Below, one piece after another: positions 17,758 to 27,946 of a stretch of DNA of 64,000 bases. Made by a program: the position numbers and the translations under genes. The notes beneath the pieces were generated by a model. The model worked only from the letters and a program-made list of their open reading frames with translations. It was not told where the DNA came from and searched no databases. Source of the stretch: Aquabacterium sp029268225 (GTDB lineage Bacteria; Pseudomonadota; Gammaproteobacteria; Burkholderiales; Burkholderiaceae_C); the NCBI RefSeq assembly GCF_037482285.1, contig NZ_JBBEYB010000015.1, positions 14,099-78,098 of the forward strand. The letters are read 5' to 3'. Position 1 is the stretch's first letter; each line of letters opens with the position of its first letter.

Positions 17758-19143
17758 TCACGGCAGCCGGGTCAAGGACGGTTGCCACAGTGCCCGCACC
17801 GGCAGCCCAGCGTGGCGCAGGAACACGCCATACGCCACCGCGATCGCCACGATGTAACCCAGGCTGGACGACACCGCCGCGCCCACAGCCCCCCAGCGCG
17901 GCACCAGCAGCCAGCCCAGGCCAAAACTCACCAGCAAGGACAGCCCGGCAATGCCCCCGGACAGCTGCGGCCGCCCGAGGTGATTGGTGTAGAACGCCGA
18001 CAGGCTGGACGCCGCCGCATACGCCGCCACGCCCGGCAGCAAGGCCGCCAGCGGCCACAAGGACGCGGCATACACCTCGCCCATCACCCACGGCAGCCCC
18101 CACCAGGCCAGACCCAGCAGCACGGGAGCCGCCGCCAGCGTGGCCAGCACATTGATGCGCACGGCGTGCACCGTCATGCTCGCCGCCACCTTCACATCCG
18201 GATGCCCGATGCGGGCGTACAGCGACACCGTCACCGACGAGGACAGCAGCCACAGCAACTCGGCCACCGTCACCGCCACCGAATAGGTCCCCACCGTGCT
18301 CAGGCCCTGGAAGTGCTCCACCAAGAACAGTGACGCGCGGTAATTGAGCAGGCTGATGACATTGGTGATGCCGATGGTGGCCACAAACGGCCACTGATGC
18401 CACCACACCGGGTGCGTGTCCCCCAGCGGTGGCTGATCCGACAGACGCAGGTGCTCGGCCAGGTCATCGTCGCGCTGGCTGGCGTTGCGCAAGGCGTAGA
18501 TGGCCGTGAGCACCGCGACCAGGGACTTGCCACTCACCCAGGCCGTGAGCACCAGCACGACCATGGAGGTGCTGCGCGTCGTGCCCTCGCCGATCCAGGC
18601 CACGCCCGCCAGGCCGCCCAGCACCAAGGCCGGTGCCGCCACCTGCGCCAGGTTGATCGGCCACATGCGCCCCTCGCCCAGCCACAGGCCGGTGGCCGTG
18701 GGGACCAGCAACAGGAACGGCGCCGCCAGCGCCAGCAACCACAACTGCGAATACGGCAGGCTCTTGGCCCCCCAGGACAGCGCCAGCAGCCCCAGCGAGG
18801 CCACCGCCCCCAGGCCCACCGCCGCCCGCAACACGCCGCGCAACATCGGCAGGGTGCGTGCAGACCGCGCGTCGGCCTGCTGCGACATCTGCCGGGCCAG
18901 CCACAGCCCCAGCCCCGAAAACAAGGTCAGCAAGCCGGCTTCGACCGCCACGAACAGCGCAAACGCCCCCTGCACCCGCGGCCCCTGGCGCGCCACCATC
19001 ACCGTGATGGCCAGCCCCAGGCTCACCATCAGCAATTTCGCCACCAGATTGCCCAGCGCCGCCTTCGGCAAGGCCTGCCAGAGCCGGCGCCAACCGGTCG
19101 TCGCAGCGTGGGAATCGGAATCTTGCACAAACATGGCCCTCAT
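17758..19143 (-). CDS. Lipopolysaccharide/polysaccharide flippase (Wzx/MATE-like)
   Basis: A 461-residue polytopic protein with about 12-14 hydrophobic helices and little else, as expected for the Wzx/PST export family. It should flip undecaprenyl-linked repeat units across the inner membrane and is the first gene of the cluster. Recognisable pieces are LVAKLLMVSLGLAITVMVAR near the N-terminus and the final pair of helices (GAVGAAVSSSLGYIVAIAVA). The start is either the ATG at 19143 or the one at 19134; the upstream frame is open but not protein-like. No polymerase (Wzy) gene is seen in the window. Confidence 0.85.
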   Translation of the reverse strand: MRAMFVQDSDSHAATTGWRRLWQALPKAALGNLVAKLLMVSLGLAITVMVARQGPRVQGAFALFVAVEAGLLTLFSGLGLWLARQMSQQADARSARTLPMLRGVLRAAVGLGAVASLGLLALSWGAKSLPYSQLWLLALAAPFLLLVPTATGLWLGEGRMWPINLAQVAAPALVLGGLAGVAWIGEGTTRSTSMVVLVLTAWVSGKSLVAVLTAIYALRNASQRDDDLAEHLRLSDQPPLGDTHPVWWHQWPFVATIGITNVISLLNYRASLFLVEHFQGLSTVGTYSVAVTVAELLWLLSSSVTVSLYARIGHPDVKVAASMTVHAVRINVLATLAAAPVLLGLAWWGLPWVMGEVYAASLWPLAALLPGVAAYAAASSLSAFYTNHLGRPQLSGGIAGLSLLVSFGLGWLLVPRWGAVGAAVSSSLGYIVAIAVAYGVFLRHAGLPVRALWQPSLTRLP

Positions 19144-19199
19144 TGTGCCCACGGTTTCATACAATCGAGGGTTTGGCCGACTCCACTTTTGCCGCCACC

Positions 19200-20726
19200 A
19201 TGACCACGTCCCACACCCATCTCCCGCACGAAACGGCTCCGGAACCCACGATCGACACCAACAAACTGGTGGCCGAGCGCCGCGAGAAACTGGCCGCCAT
19301 CCGTGCCCAGGGCGTGGCATTCCCCAACGATTTCAAGCCGGCCGACCGCGCCGCCCAGTTGCACGCCGCCCACGACGGCACCGAAGCGCCCGAACTGGAA
19401 GCCCAGGGCATCACCGCCAGCGTCGGCGGCCGCCTGATGCTCAAGCGCGTCATGGGCAAGGCCTGCTTCGGCACCCTGCAAGACGCCACCGGCCGCATCC
19501 AGGTCTATGTGACCCTGGACGCCGTCGGCCCCGACGCCCTGCAGGCCTTCAAGCACTGGGACCTGGGCGACATCCTGGGCGCCGAGGGCACCCTGTTCAA
19601 GACCAAGACCGGCGAGCTGTCGATCAAGGTCACCAAGATCCGTCTGCTGACCAAGGCCCTGCGTCCGCTGCCCGACAAGTTCCACGGCATGACCGACCAG
19701 GAGCAGAAGTACCGCCAGCGCTACGTGGACCTGATCGTCGACGAAGAGTCGCGCGCCCGCTTCATCGCCCGCTCCAAGGCCATCGCCTCGATCCGCGCCT
19801 TCATGGTCGACCACCAGTTCCTGGAAGTCGAAACGCCGATGATGCACCCCATCCCTGGCGGCGCCAACGCCAAGCCCTTCATCACCCACCACAACGCACT
19901 CGACCAGGAGATGTTCCTGCGCATCGCGCCCGAGCTTTACCTCAAGCGCCTGGTGGTCGGTGGTTTCGAGCGCGTGTTCGAAATCAACCGCAACTTCCGC
20001 AACGAAGGGGTGTCCGTGCGACACAACCCCGAGTTCACCATGATGGAGTTCTACGCGGCCTGGTGGAACCACCACGACCTGATGGACTTCACCGAGTCCA
20101 TCCTGCGCCATGCGGCCCGTGCGGCCGTCGGTACCGCCAAGATCACCTACGGCGGCAAGGAAGTGGACCTGGAGTCGCCCTTCGCCCGTCTGACGGTGCG
20201 TGACTCGCTGATCCAGGTCGCCGGCCTGACGCCGGAGCAGGCCGACAACGCTGCTTTCTTGCACGACAAGCTCAAGAGCCTGGGCGAAGAGCCCCCGGCC
20301 CGCTGGAACCTGGCCGAGTTGCAATTCGGCATGTTCGAAGCAGTGGTGGAAGAAAAGCTGTGGCAGCCGACCTTCATCATCGACTACCCGGTCGAAGTCT
20401 CGCCGCTGGCCCGCGCCTCGGACAGCAACCCCAGCATCACCGAGCGCTTCGAGCTGTTCATCACCGGCCGCGAATACGGCAACGGCTTCTCTGAGCTGAA
20501 CGACCCCGAAGAGCAGGCCGCCCGCTTTGCCGCCCAGGCCAGCGCCAAGGATGCCGGCGACGAAGAGGCCATGTACTTCGACGCCGACTACATCCGCGCC
20601 CTGGAATACGGCCTGCCCCCGACGGGTGGCTGCGGCATCGGCATCGACCGCCTGATGATGCTGCTGACCGACGCACCCAACATCCGCGACGTGATCCTGT
20701 TCCCGGCCCTGCGCCGCGAAAGCTGA
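19200..20726 (+). CDS. lysS: Lysyl-tRNA synthetase (class II)
   Basis: A 508-residue class II synthetase that charges tRNA-Lys. An N-terminal OB-fold anticodon domain (about 65-165, GRLMLKRVMGKACFGTLQD) precedes the catalytic core with motif 2 (FEINRNFRNEG, HNPEFTMMEFY) and motif 3 (GGCGIGIDRLMMLLTD). The ATG at 19200 gives a normal length. It is divergent from the flippase gene and ends at a good terminator (20768-20800). A TACAAT hexamer at 19160-19165 could be its -10. Confidence 0.98.
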   Translation: MTTSHTHLPHETAPEPTIDTNKLVAERREKLAAIRAQGVAFPNDFKPADRAAQLHAAHDGTEAPELEAQGITASVGGRLMLKRVMGKACFGTLQDATGRIQVYVTLDAVGPDALQAFKHWDLGDILGAEGTLFKTKTGELSIKVTKIRLLTKALRPLPDKFHGMTDQEQKYRQRYVDLIVDEESRARFIARSKAIASIRAFMVDHQFLEVETPMMHPIPGGANAKPFITHHNALDQEMFLRIAPELYLKRLVVGGFERVFEINRNFRNEGVSVRHNPEFTMMEFYAAWWNHHDLMDFTESILRHAARAAVGTAKITYGGKEVDLESPFARLTVRDSLIQVAGLTPEQADNAAFLHDKLKSLGEEPPARWNLAELQFGMFEAVVEEKLWQPTFIIDYPVEVSPLARASDSNPSITERFELFITGREYGNGFSELNDPEEQAARFAAQASAKDAGDEEAMYFDADYIRALEYGLPPTGGCGIGIDRLMMLLTDAPNIRDVILFPALRRES

Positions 20727-20767
20727 TCGCCCGGGCCGCCCATGCGGCCTGCGACGCGAACTGACAC

Positions 20768-20800
20768 AGCCCGGCTGCCCTCGCGCAGACCGGGCTTTTT
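20768..20800 (+). terminator. Rho-independent terminator of lysS
   Basis: AGCCCGG (20768-20774) pairs with CCGGGCT (20790-20796), followed by a T run to 20800. Confidence 0.85.
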
Positions 20801-20844
20801 CATGTCCCTCGCCGGTTGACCTGCAGACCGGTCACAATGCCCCC

Positions 20845-21438
20845 ATGATGAGCAGCGCCAGCATCGAAATCGCCCACACCGCCGCCCGCATCGTCGTGGA
20901 AGAAGGCATGGAGTACGGCCCCGCCAAGCGCCGTGCCGCCAAACAACTGGGCCTGACCGGCCGGGGCGACCTGCCGGACAACGACCAGGTGGAGTCGGCC
21001 GTGTTCGAATACCTGCAGGTGTTCTGTGCCGACACCCAGCCCGCCGAACTGCGCGCCCTGCGCGAACTGGCGGCGCTCTGGATGGAACGCCTGGCGGAGT
21101 TCCGTCCCCACCTCACCGGTGCCGTCTGGCGCGGCACGGCCACCCGCCTGAACGACATCCACCTGCAGCTCTACTGCGACGACAGCAAGTCCGCCGAGAT
21201 CATGCTGCTCAACCAGGGCGTGGACTACGACGTCGGCAGCGCACCCGGCCCACGCGGCCAGCCGGTGGACCGCCTGAGCCTGACCGTGCCCTGCCCAGCC
21301 CTGAACGAGCCGATTGGCCTGCACCTGACCATCCTGGATGCCGACGACCTGCGCGGCGCGCTCAAACCCGATGCCCAAGGTCGCAGCGAGCGCGGCGACC
21401 TGCCCGCCCTGCGCCGCCTGCTGGACATCGCCTCCTGA
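20845..21438 (+). CDS. Conserved protein of unknown function
   Basis: A 197-residue soluble protein with no membrane segment. The N-terminal part is helical (IEIAHTAARIVVEEGMEYGPAKRRAAKQLG). A central segment LTGAVWRGTATRLNDIHLQLYCDDSKSAEI, given in parts here (LTGAVWRGTATRLNDIHL; YCDDSKSAEI), is reminiscent of a degenerate nucleotidyltransferase-like fold, but I see no clear GS-DXD active site. The gene directly precedes the TlpA-like gene (35 nt) and follows the lysS terminator. Start choice is between ATG 20845 and ATG 20848; no clear ribosome site. I do not recognise a named family with confidence. Confidence 0.7.
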   Translation: MMSSASIEIAHTAARIVVEEGMEYGPAKRRAAKQLGLTGRGDLPDNDQVESAVFEYLQVFCADTQPAELRALRELAALWMERLAEFRPHLTGAVWRGTATRLNDIHLQLYCDDSKSAEIMLLNQGVDYDVGSAPGPRGQPVDRLSLTVPCPALNEPIGLHLTILDADDLRGALKPDAQGRSERGDLPALRRLLDIAS

Positions 21439-21473
21439 CGCGCCCGCCCCTCCCACACCCACTGCCGCCTCCC

Positions 21474-22142
21474 ATGACCGCCCGCCGCCACCTGCCCGCC
21501 GCTCCTGCCTCGTCCGCGACGCCCTCGTCGGCCGCTTCCCAGCGCGGACAGGCACGCCGGGCGCTGCTGGTCACGGCGGGACTCGGCGCGGCACTGGCTG
21601 GCGGCTGGCTGGCCTGGCGCAGGAACAGCCTCCCCGCCACCGACACCGCCGCGGCTGAGCAGGAGCCCCCCTCCGCCGAGGTGCCCGCCAGCGCACCGCT
21701 GATCGAGGGCGACCAGCTCACCGCCGCCTTCTGGCAGCAGCAATTCGACACCCCTCAAGGCGCCCCGCTCGCTTGGCGTGCACTGCAAGGTCATCCGATC
21801 GTGTTGAATTTTTGGGCCACCTGGTGCCCCCCTTGCGTCAAGGAAATGCCGGAATTGGACCGCTTCCACCGCGAATTCAGCGCAAAAGGCTGGAAAGTCG
21901 TCGGACTGGCGGTGGACGGCCCGACACCGGTGCGCGAATTTCTGGCCAAAGTACAGGTAGGATTCGACATCGGGCTCGCCGGCTTTGGCGGCACCGAACT
22001 CGCCCAGACCCTGGGCAACACCGTGGGGGGCCTGCCCTTCACGGTCCTGATCGACGCACAAGGACGCGTTCGACATCGCATCATGGGCGCCACCGATCTG
22101 GCGCGACTGAGCGAACAGGCCCGGCGCATCCAGCCGGTCTGA
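21474..22142 (+). CDS. TlpA/ResA-like thiol-disulfide oxidoreductase, membrane-anchored
   Basis: A 222-residue thioredoxin-fold protein. An N-terminal anchor (about residues 29-48, ALLVTAGLGAALAGGWLAW) leaves the rest in the periplasm. The redox motif is WCPPC in NFWATWCPPCVKEMPELDRF (about 113-132), followed by the cis-Pro region TVGGLPFTVLIDAQG. Such proteins reduce disulfides during cytochrome c or general envelope thiol metabolism. It sits between an unknown gene and aroQ; no ccm genes are nearby, so the partner is unknown. Confidence 0.9.
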   Translation: MTARRHLPAAPASSATPSSAASQRGQARRALLVTAGLGAALAGGWLAWRRNSLPATDTAAAEQEPPSAEVPASAPLIEGDQLTAAFWQQQFDTPQGAPLAWRALQGHPIVLNFWATWCPPCVKEMPELDRFHREFSAKGWKVVGLAVDGPTPVREFLAKVQVGFDIGLAGFGGTELAQTLGNTVGGLPFTVLIDAQGRVRHRIMGATDLARLSEQARRIQPV

Positions 22143-22179
22143 CCGAAAACCCCGACATCCAGTCAGACTCAAGAAATAT

Positions 22180-22208
22180 CTGGTCGCCCAATCATTTGTG
22201 GCTAAAAT
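22180..22208 (+). promoter_or_regulatory. Possible promoter of aroQ-accBC
   Basis: A -10-like TAAAAT (22203-22208) in TGTGGCTAAAATCC lies about 75 nt before aroQ; the -35 region (near 22180) is weak. This A/T-rich interval is the only obvious promoter candidate for the aroQ-accB-accC group. Confidence 0.3.
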
Positions 22209-22281
22209 CCGCCTACTTTGATTTTCTTGGCCTAACTTCTGCCACCGTTGCAGTATCGGTGTAAGGGTTTGCCAGAAGCAC

Positions 22282-22731
22282 ATGCAAGTTCTTGTCCTCC
22301 ACGGCCCCAATCTGAACCTGTTGGGCACCCGCGAACCTGAGGTTTACGGGTCGACCACCTTGGCGCAGATTGACGGCAGCCTGGCCGAACACGCCATGCA
22401 GCGCGGCGCCACGCTCACCTCGTTTCAGAGCAACCACGAAGGCGCCCTGATCGACCGCGTCCACGCCGCACGCACCGACGGCACGCGCTTCATCGTCATC
22501 AACCCCGGAGCCTTCACGCACACCAGCGTGGCCCTGCGCGATGCCCTGGCTGGCGTGGCCCTGCCCTTCATCGAAGTGCACCTGTCCAATGTTCACCGGC
22601 GCGAGCCCTTCCGTCACCACTCTTATTTCTCCGATCTCGCCGAAGGCGTGATCGTGGGGCTGGGTGCGGCGGGCTATCGCCATGCCCTCGACGCCGCCCT
22701 GGACCGTCTGGGCGCCCCGTCTCGCGGCTGA
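22282..22731 (+). CDS. aroQ: 3-dehydroquinate dehydratase, type II
   Basis: A 149-residue type II dehydroquinase, third step of the shikimate pathway. Motifs seen are HGPNLNLLGTREPEVYG with the catalytic Tyr, NPGAFTHTSVALRDAL, and EVHLSNVHRREPFRHHSYFS with the catalytic His and binding Arg. Length is standard for the dodecameric enzyme. It is upstream of accB (82 nt), an arrangement common in many proteobacteria. Confidence 0.98.
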   Translation: MQVLVLHGPNLNLLGTREPEVYGSTTLAQIDGSLAEHAMQRGATLTSFQSNHEGALIDRVHAARTDGTRFIVINPGAFTHTSVALRDALAGVALPFIEVHLSNVHRREPFRHHSYFSDLAEGVIVGLGAAGYRHALDAALDRLGAPSRG

Positions 22732-22812
22732 CCGATCCCACACGGATCGCGCTCACTGTCGCCTGTTTCTACTGAGCGCACACCGCTCACTGCTTTGCTG
22801 GAGTCAAACACC

Positions 22813-23280
22813 ATGGACCTGCGTAAACTCAAAACACTGATCGACCTCGTCTCCGAGTCCAACGTCTCGGAGCTGGAAATCACCGAGGCCGACGGCAAAG
22901 TCCGCATCGTCAAGGCGGGTGCCGCCCCCGTGGTCATGATGCAGGCTGCTCCGCAAGCCGCCCCGGTCGCCGCTGCTGCGGCTGCCCCGGCCGCTGCCGA
23001 AGCCGCCCCGGCCGCCGCTGCAGCCCCCGCACCTGCTGTCGAAACTGGTCACGTGGTGACCTCGCCGATGGTCGGCACTTTCTACCGCGCCTCCAGCCCG
23101 GGCGCCAAGGCCTTCGCCGAAGTGGGCGACACCGTCAAGGCCGGTCAGGCCGTCTGCATCATCGAAGCCATGAAGATCATGAACGAGATCGAAGCCGACA
23201 AGGACGGCGTGATCTCCAAGATCCTGGTGGAAAACGGCAAACCTGTCGAATACGGCCAGCCTCTGTTCATCATTGAATAA
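22813..23280 (+). CDS. accB: Biotin carboxyl carrier protein of acetyl-CoA carboxylase
   Basis: A 155-residue carrier. The N-terminal helix region (MDLRKLKTLIDLVSESNVSELEI) is followed by a long Ala/Pro linker (about 47-80) and the biotinyl domain with the EAMKIMNEI motif, whose Lys is biotinylated. The ATG at 22813 has GGAG nine nt upstream. Its partner accC starts 15 nt downstream, so they form one operon. Together with AccA/AccD (not in this window) they make malonyl-CoA for fatty-acid synthesis. Confidence 0.98.
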   Translation: MDLRKLKTLIDLVSESNVSELEITEADGKVRIVKAGAAPVVMMQAAPQAAPVAAAAAAPAAAEAAPAAAAAPAPAVETGHVVTSPMVGTFYRASSPGAKAFAEVGDTVKAGQAVCIIEAMKIMNEIEADKDGVISKILVENGKPVEYGQPLFIIE

Positions 23281-23295
23281 GGCGGGGACTTCGCC

Positions 23296-24645
<1,350 letters not shown>

Positions 24646-24658
24646 GGTCAGCACACCC

Positions 24659-25609
24659 ATGGCATTGTTTGAACTGACCCTGCTGGCCAAAGAGGCCGAA
24701 GTCGAAACCCTGAGCGATGCGCTCATGGAAATCGACGCCCTGTCGGTTTCGGTGGAAGACGCCGACGCCGACACCGAGCACGAAGAAGCCCTGTGGGGCG
24801 AGCCCGGCATGCCGGTGCCCCGAGAAGCCTGGCAGCGCTCGACCCTGAAGTGCCTCTTCCCGAGCGAGGCCGAGGCCCTGGAGGCCGCCACCCTGATCCT
24901 GGCGCAGGACTGGGCCACGGACATCCATGTCCAGGGCATCCAGCCGGTGGACGAGCAGGACTGGGTGCGCCTGACGCAGTCCCAGTTCAAGCCCGTGCCC
25001 ATCACCGACAGCTTCTGGATCGTGCCGACCTGGCACGAAGTCCCCCCTGAGGCGAAGACGGTGATGCGCCTGGACCCAGGCCTGGCCTTTGGCACTGGCA
25101 CCCACCCCACCACCCGCATGTGCCTGAAGTGGATCGCGCAAAACAGCGCGGCCTACCAGGGCCAGCGCGTGCTGGACTACGGTTGTGGTTCGGGCATCCT
25201 CGCCATTGGCGCAGCCCTGCATGGCTCGGGCGTGGTGGACGCGGTCGACATTGACCCGGCCGCGGTGGAGGCCACGGTGGCCAATGCCGAAGCCAACCTG
25301 GCGCACCTGAAGGCCGCCGACGGCAGCCTGCCCATCGTGGCCGGCCTGCCCGATGTGATCGGCGAAGCCCAGGCTACCTACCCGGTGGTGCTGGCCAACA
25401 TCCTGGCCACGCCGCTGAAGATGCTGTCGCCGCTGCTGGCCGGTCACGTGGCACCAGGTGGCCATCTGGTGCTCGCCGGCATCCTGGCGCGCCAGGAGCA
25501 GGAGCTCAAGGACGCCTACGCGGAAGTGGGCCTGCAGTTGCAGGTCGCCAACGCCGAAGAGGGGTGGATCCTCATGACGGCGCAAAAACCGGCCAAATCA
25601 ATGGCATAA
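24659..25609 (+). CDS. prmA: Ribosomal protein L11 methyltransferase
   Basis: A 316-residue SAM-dependent enzyme that trimethylates L11. The N-terminal substrate-recognition domain (about 1-120) is followed by the SAM-binding motif VLDYGCGSGILAIGA (about 172-186), the DPGLAFGTGTHPTTRMCL segment specific to PrmA, and the NILATPLKML catalytic loop. It starts 13 nt after accC and is probably cotranscribed, as in many proteobacteria. Confidence 0.97.
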   Translation: MALFELTLLAKEAEVETLSDALMEIDALSVSVEDADADTEHEEALWGEPGMPVPREAWQRSTLKCLFPSEAEALEAATLILAQDWATDIHVQGIQPVDEQDWVRLTQSQFKPVPITDSFWIVPTWHEVPPEAKTVMRLDPGLAFGTGTHPTTRMCLKWIAQNSAAYQGQRVLDYGCGSGILAIGAALHGSGVVDAVDIDPAAVEATVANAEANLAHLKAADGSLPIVAGLPDVIGEAQATYPVVLANILATPLKMLSPLLAGHVAPGGHLVLAGILARQEQELKDAYAEVGLQLQVANAEEGWILMTAQKPAKSMA

Positions 25610-25618
25610 ACGGGCCTT

Positions 25619-26995
25619 ATGAGCCTGGCGACCCGATGCATCCACTGTGGCACGATCTTCAAGATCGTCGAAGACCAACTGAAGGTCTCTGAAGGCTGGG
25701 TGCGTTGTGGCCGCTGTCATGAGGTCTTCAACGCCCTGCCGACCCTGTTCGACATGGACAGCGAGGCGCCACCGCCTCGCCGTACGCCGGCACCTCCGAC
25801 GCCTGAGCCGGCCGCGGTCAGTGCACCGCGTGCCGCCCCTGCGGCACCGCCACCTCAGCCTGCCCCAGCGCCAAGCTTCGGCCGCCTGACCGAAGACGAG
25901 TTGCCGCCCGAGCCGCCCCGGCCCGTACCGGCCACCACCGACTTCGAGCTCGACACCCGGGTCCCCGCGGAAGAGATGAGCTGGGGTCGCCGACCTGCGC
26001 CGGCGGCCTTTGACGAGCCGCCTCCGCCCGTCCGTTCCGCGCCAAGCGCGTCCGCCCCCTCCCCGCTGGCACCCCCACCGCTGCCAGAGTCCGATCTGCC
26101 CAGTACCGACGAGGCCGATGCCCTGGACTCACGCTACCTGATGCCGTCGAGCCGGGAGCGGGCCGTGCCGCGCCACCGCACACCGGGCCCAGAATTCGCC
26201 GACGCCGAGTTCCCGCCCGACGCGCTGCTGGATGCCGAGGCCGAAGCCCACGGTCTGGCCATGCCGACCGCTTCCGAGCCCAGCGACGAGGCGACGCCAT
26301 CAGCCTCGCGCTTCGTTTCAGCATCCCAGGAGAGCCCGCCTTCGGCCCCTGCACCTTTGAGCCCCCCCCCGGCCGCGCCCTCCAAGACTTCGGCCAAGCC
26401 CGCCCCCAAGAAAGCCTCCCGAGCCATCCCCCAGACCGAGACGCCGGCCTTCATCCGTCAGGCGCAACGGCAAGCCTTCTGGCGCCAGCCCTCGGTTCGT
26501 GGCGTGCTCACCGGCTTGTCCCTGGCCCTGCTGCTGTCCCTGGGCGCGCAGATCGTGCACCAGTTCCGCGACAACCTGGCCGCCCAACACCCGAGTTGGC
26601 GTGACGCCCTGACCTCGTGGTGCGAACTGGCGCACTGCACGCTGCGGCCGCCCCTGCGCATCGACGACCTGCAGGTGGACAGCGCGACCTTGCTGCGCGC
26701 CGACTCCGAGGGGCCGCACCGTTACCGTCTGACCGTGGTGGTGCGCAACCGCGCCAACGTGGCCGTGGCCTGGCCCAACGTCGACCTGACCTTGACCGAC
26801 ATCGCCGGCAGCGTGGTGGCCCGACGCAGCTTCTCGCCCACCGATGCCCTGTGGCACGACGGTGGCGAGCCCCCGACACGCTTTGGGGCGCGCCCGAGTG
26901 CCGTGCCCCCGCAGCGCAGCACCACGCTGGTCTGGCACCTCCGCGCCCCGACCCTGCAGCCCGCCGGCTACACCGCCGAGCTGTTCTACCCCTGA
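25619..26995 (+). CDS. MJ0042 zinc-ribbon / DUF3426 membrane protein
   Basis: A 458-residue protein in three parts. An N-terminal zinc ribbon (about 1-40) has CIHC and CGRC pairs. A long low-complexity Pro/Ala-rich linker (about 50-275) follows. One membrane helix (about 300-320, VLTGLSLALLLSLGAQIV) leads to a C-terminal DUF3426 domain (about 330-455, LAHCTLRPPLRIDDLQVDS). This architecture is conserved in betaproteobacteria next to prmA, starting here 9 nt after it. Function is unknown; zinc binding is inferred from the cysteines. Confidence 0.88.
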   Translation: MSLATRCIHCGTIFKIVEDQLKVSEGWVRCGRCHEVFNALPTLFDMDSEAPPPRRTPAPPTPEPAAVSAPRAAPAAPPPQPAPAPSFGRLTEDELPPEPPRPVPATTDFELDTRVPAEEMSWGRRPAPAAFDEPPPPVRSAPSASAPSPLAPPPLPESDLPSTDEADALDSRYLMPSSRERAVPRHRTPGPEFADAEFPPDALLDAEAEAHGLAMPTASEPSDEATPSASRFVSASQESPPSAPAPLSPPPAAPSKTSAKPAPKKASRAIPQTETPAFIRQAQRQAFWRQPSVRGVLTGLSLALLLSLGAQIVHQFRDNLAAQHPSWRDALTSWCELAHCTLRPPLRIDDLQVDSATLLRADSEGPHRYRLTVVVRNRANVAVAWPNVDLTLTDIAGSVVARRSFSPTDALWHDGGEPPTRFGARPSAVPPQRSTTLVWHLRAPTLQPAGYTAELFYP

Positions 26996-27016
26996 TTCCC
27001 TTACACGAGACCCACC

Positions 27017-27922
27017 ATGTCCGTCCTGATCTGCGGCTCCCTGGCCTTTGACACCATCACGACCTTCCCCGGCCGTTTCGCGCAGCAGATCCTGCCCGAC
27101 CAGGTGCACATCCTGAACGTGTCCTTCCTGGTGCCCTCGATGCGCAAGGAGTTCGGGGGCTGCGCCGGCAACATCGCCTACAGCCTGCAACAGCTCGGCG
27201 GCGAGCCGCTGATCATGGCCACGCTGGGCAAGGACGGCGTGCTCTATCGCAACCACCTGGAAAACCTCGGCATCAGCCTGCAGCACGTGCACACGGTCGA
27301 GAACGACTACACGGCCCAGGCCATCATCATCACCGACCAGGACAACAACCAGATCACGGCCTTCCACCCCGGTGCGATGGGCCAGGCCCACATCCAGCGC
27401 ATCGAAGCCAACCCGGCGATCCAGCTGGCCATCGTGGCCCCGGATGGCCGCGACGCCATGATCGAGCACGCCGAACAACTGCAGGCCGCCGGCATCCCCT
27501 TCGTGTTCGATCCGGGCCAAGGTCTGCCGATGTTCAACGGCGAGGAACTGCTGCGCTTCGTCAGCCAGGCCAGCTGGGTGGCGGTCAACGACTACGAAGG
27601 CAAGATGCTGGCCGAGCGCACCGGCCAGAGCCTGGCAGAGCTGTCGCGCGGTCACCTGCGCGGCCTGATCGAGACCCTGGGTGCCGAGGGCTGCAATGTG
27701 TATGTGCAGGGTGAGGTCACCCATGTGCCCGGCGTCAAGGCCGCGGCCGTGGTCGACCCGACCGGCTGTGGCGATGCATTCCGTGGCGGCCTGCTGTTCG
27801 GTCTGTCGCAAGGCTGGGACCTGGTCAAGTCGGTGGCGCTGGCCAACCGCATTGGCGCCATCAAGATCGCTGTGGCCGGCCCGCAGAACTACACGCTCGA
27901 CCGCGCTGCGCTGGGCGTCTGA
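27017..27922 (+). CDS. PfkB-family carbohydrate (adenosine-like) kinase
   Basis: A 301-residue ribokinase-fold kinase. The first family signature lies around FGGCAGNIAYSLQQLGG (about 49-65), and the second is DPTGCGDAFRGGLLFGL (about 247-263) with the catalytic Asp. The MSVLICGSLAFDTITTFPGRF start and EFGGCAGNIAY segment resemble bacterial adenosine-kinase-like members annotated beside prmA in this lineage. The substrate, adenosine or another nucleoside or sugar, is not provable from sequence. It is 21 nt after the DUF3426 gene. Confidence 0.88.
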   Translation: MSVLICGSLAFDTITTFPGRFAQQILPDQVHILNVSFLVPSMRKEFGGCAGNIAYSLQQLGGEPLIMATLGKDGVLYRNHLENLGISLQHVHTVENDYTAQAIIITDQDNNQITAFHPGAMGQAHIQRIEANPAIQLAIVAPDGRDAMIEHAEQLQAAGIPFVFDPGQGLPMFNGEELLRFVSQASWVAVNDYEGKMLAERTGQSLAELSRGHLRGLIETLGAEGCNVYVQGEVTHVPGVKAAAVVDPTGCGDAFRGGLLFGLSQGWDLVKSVALANRIGAIKIAVAGPQNYTLDRAALGV

Positions 27923-27946
27923 GCGCGCCGCGCCTGAGACACGAAC

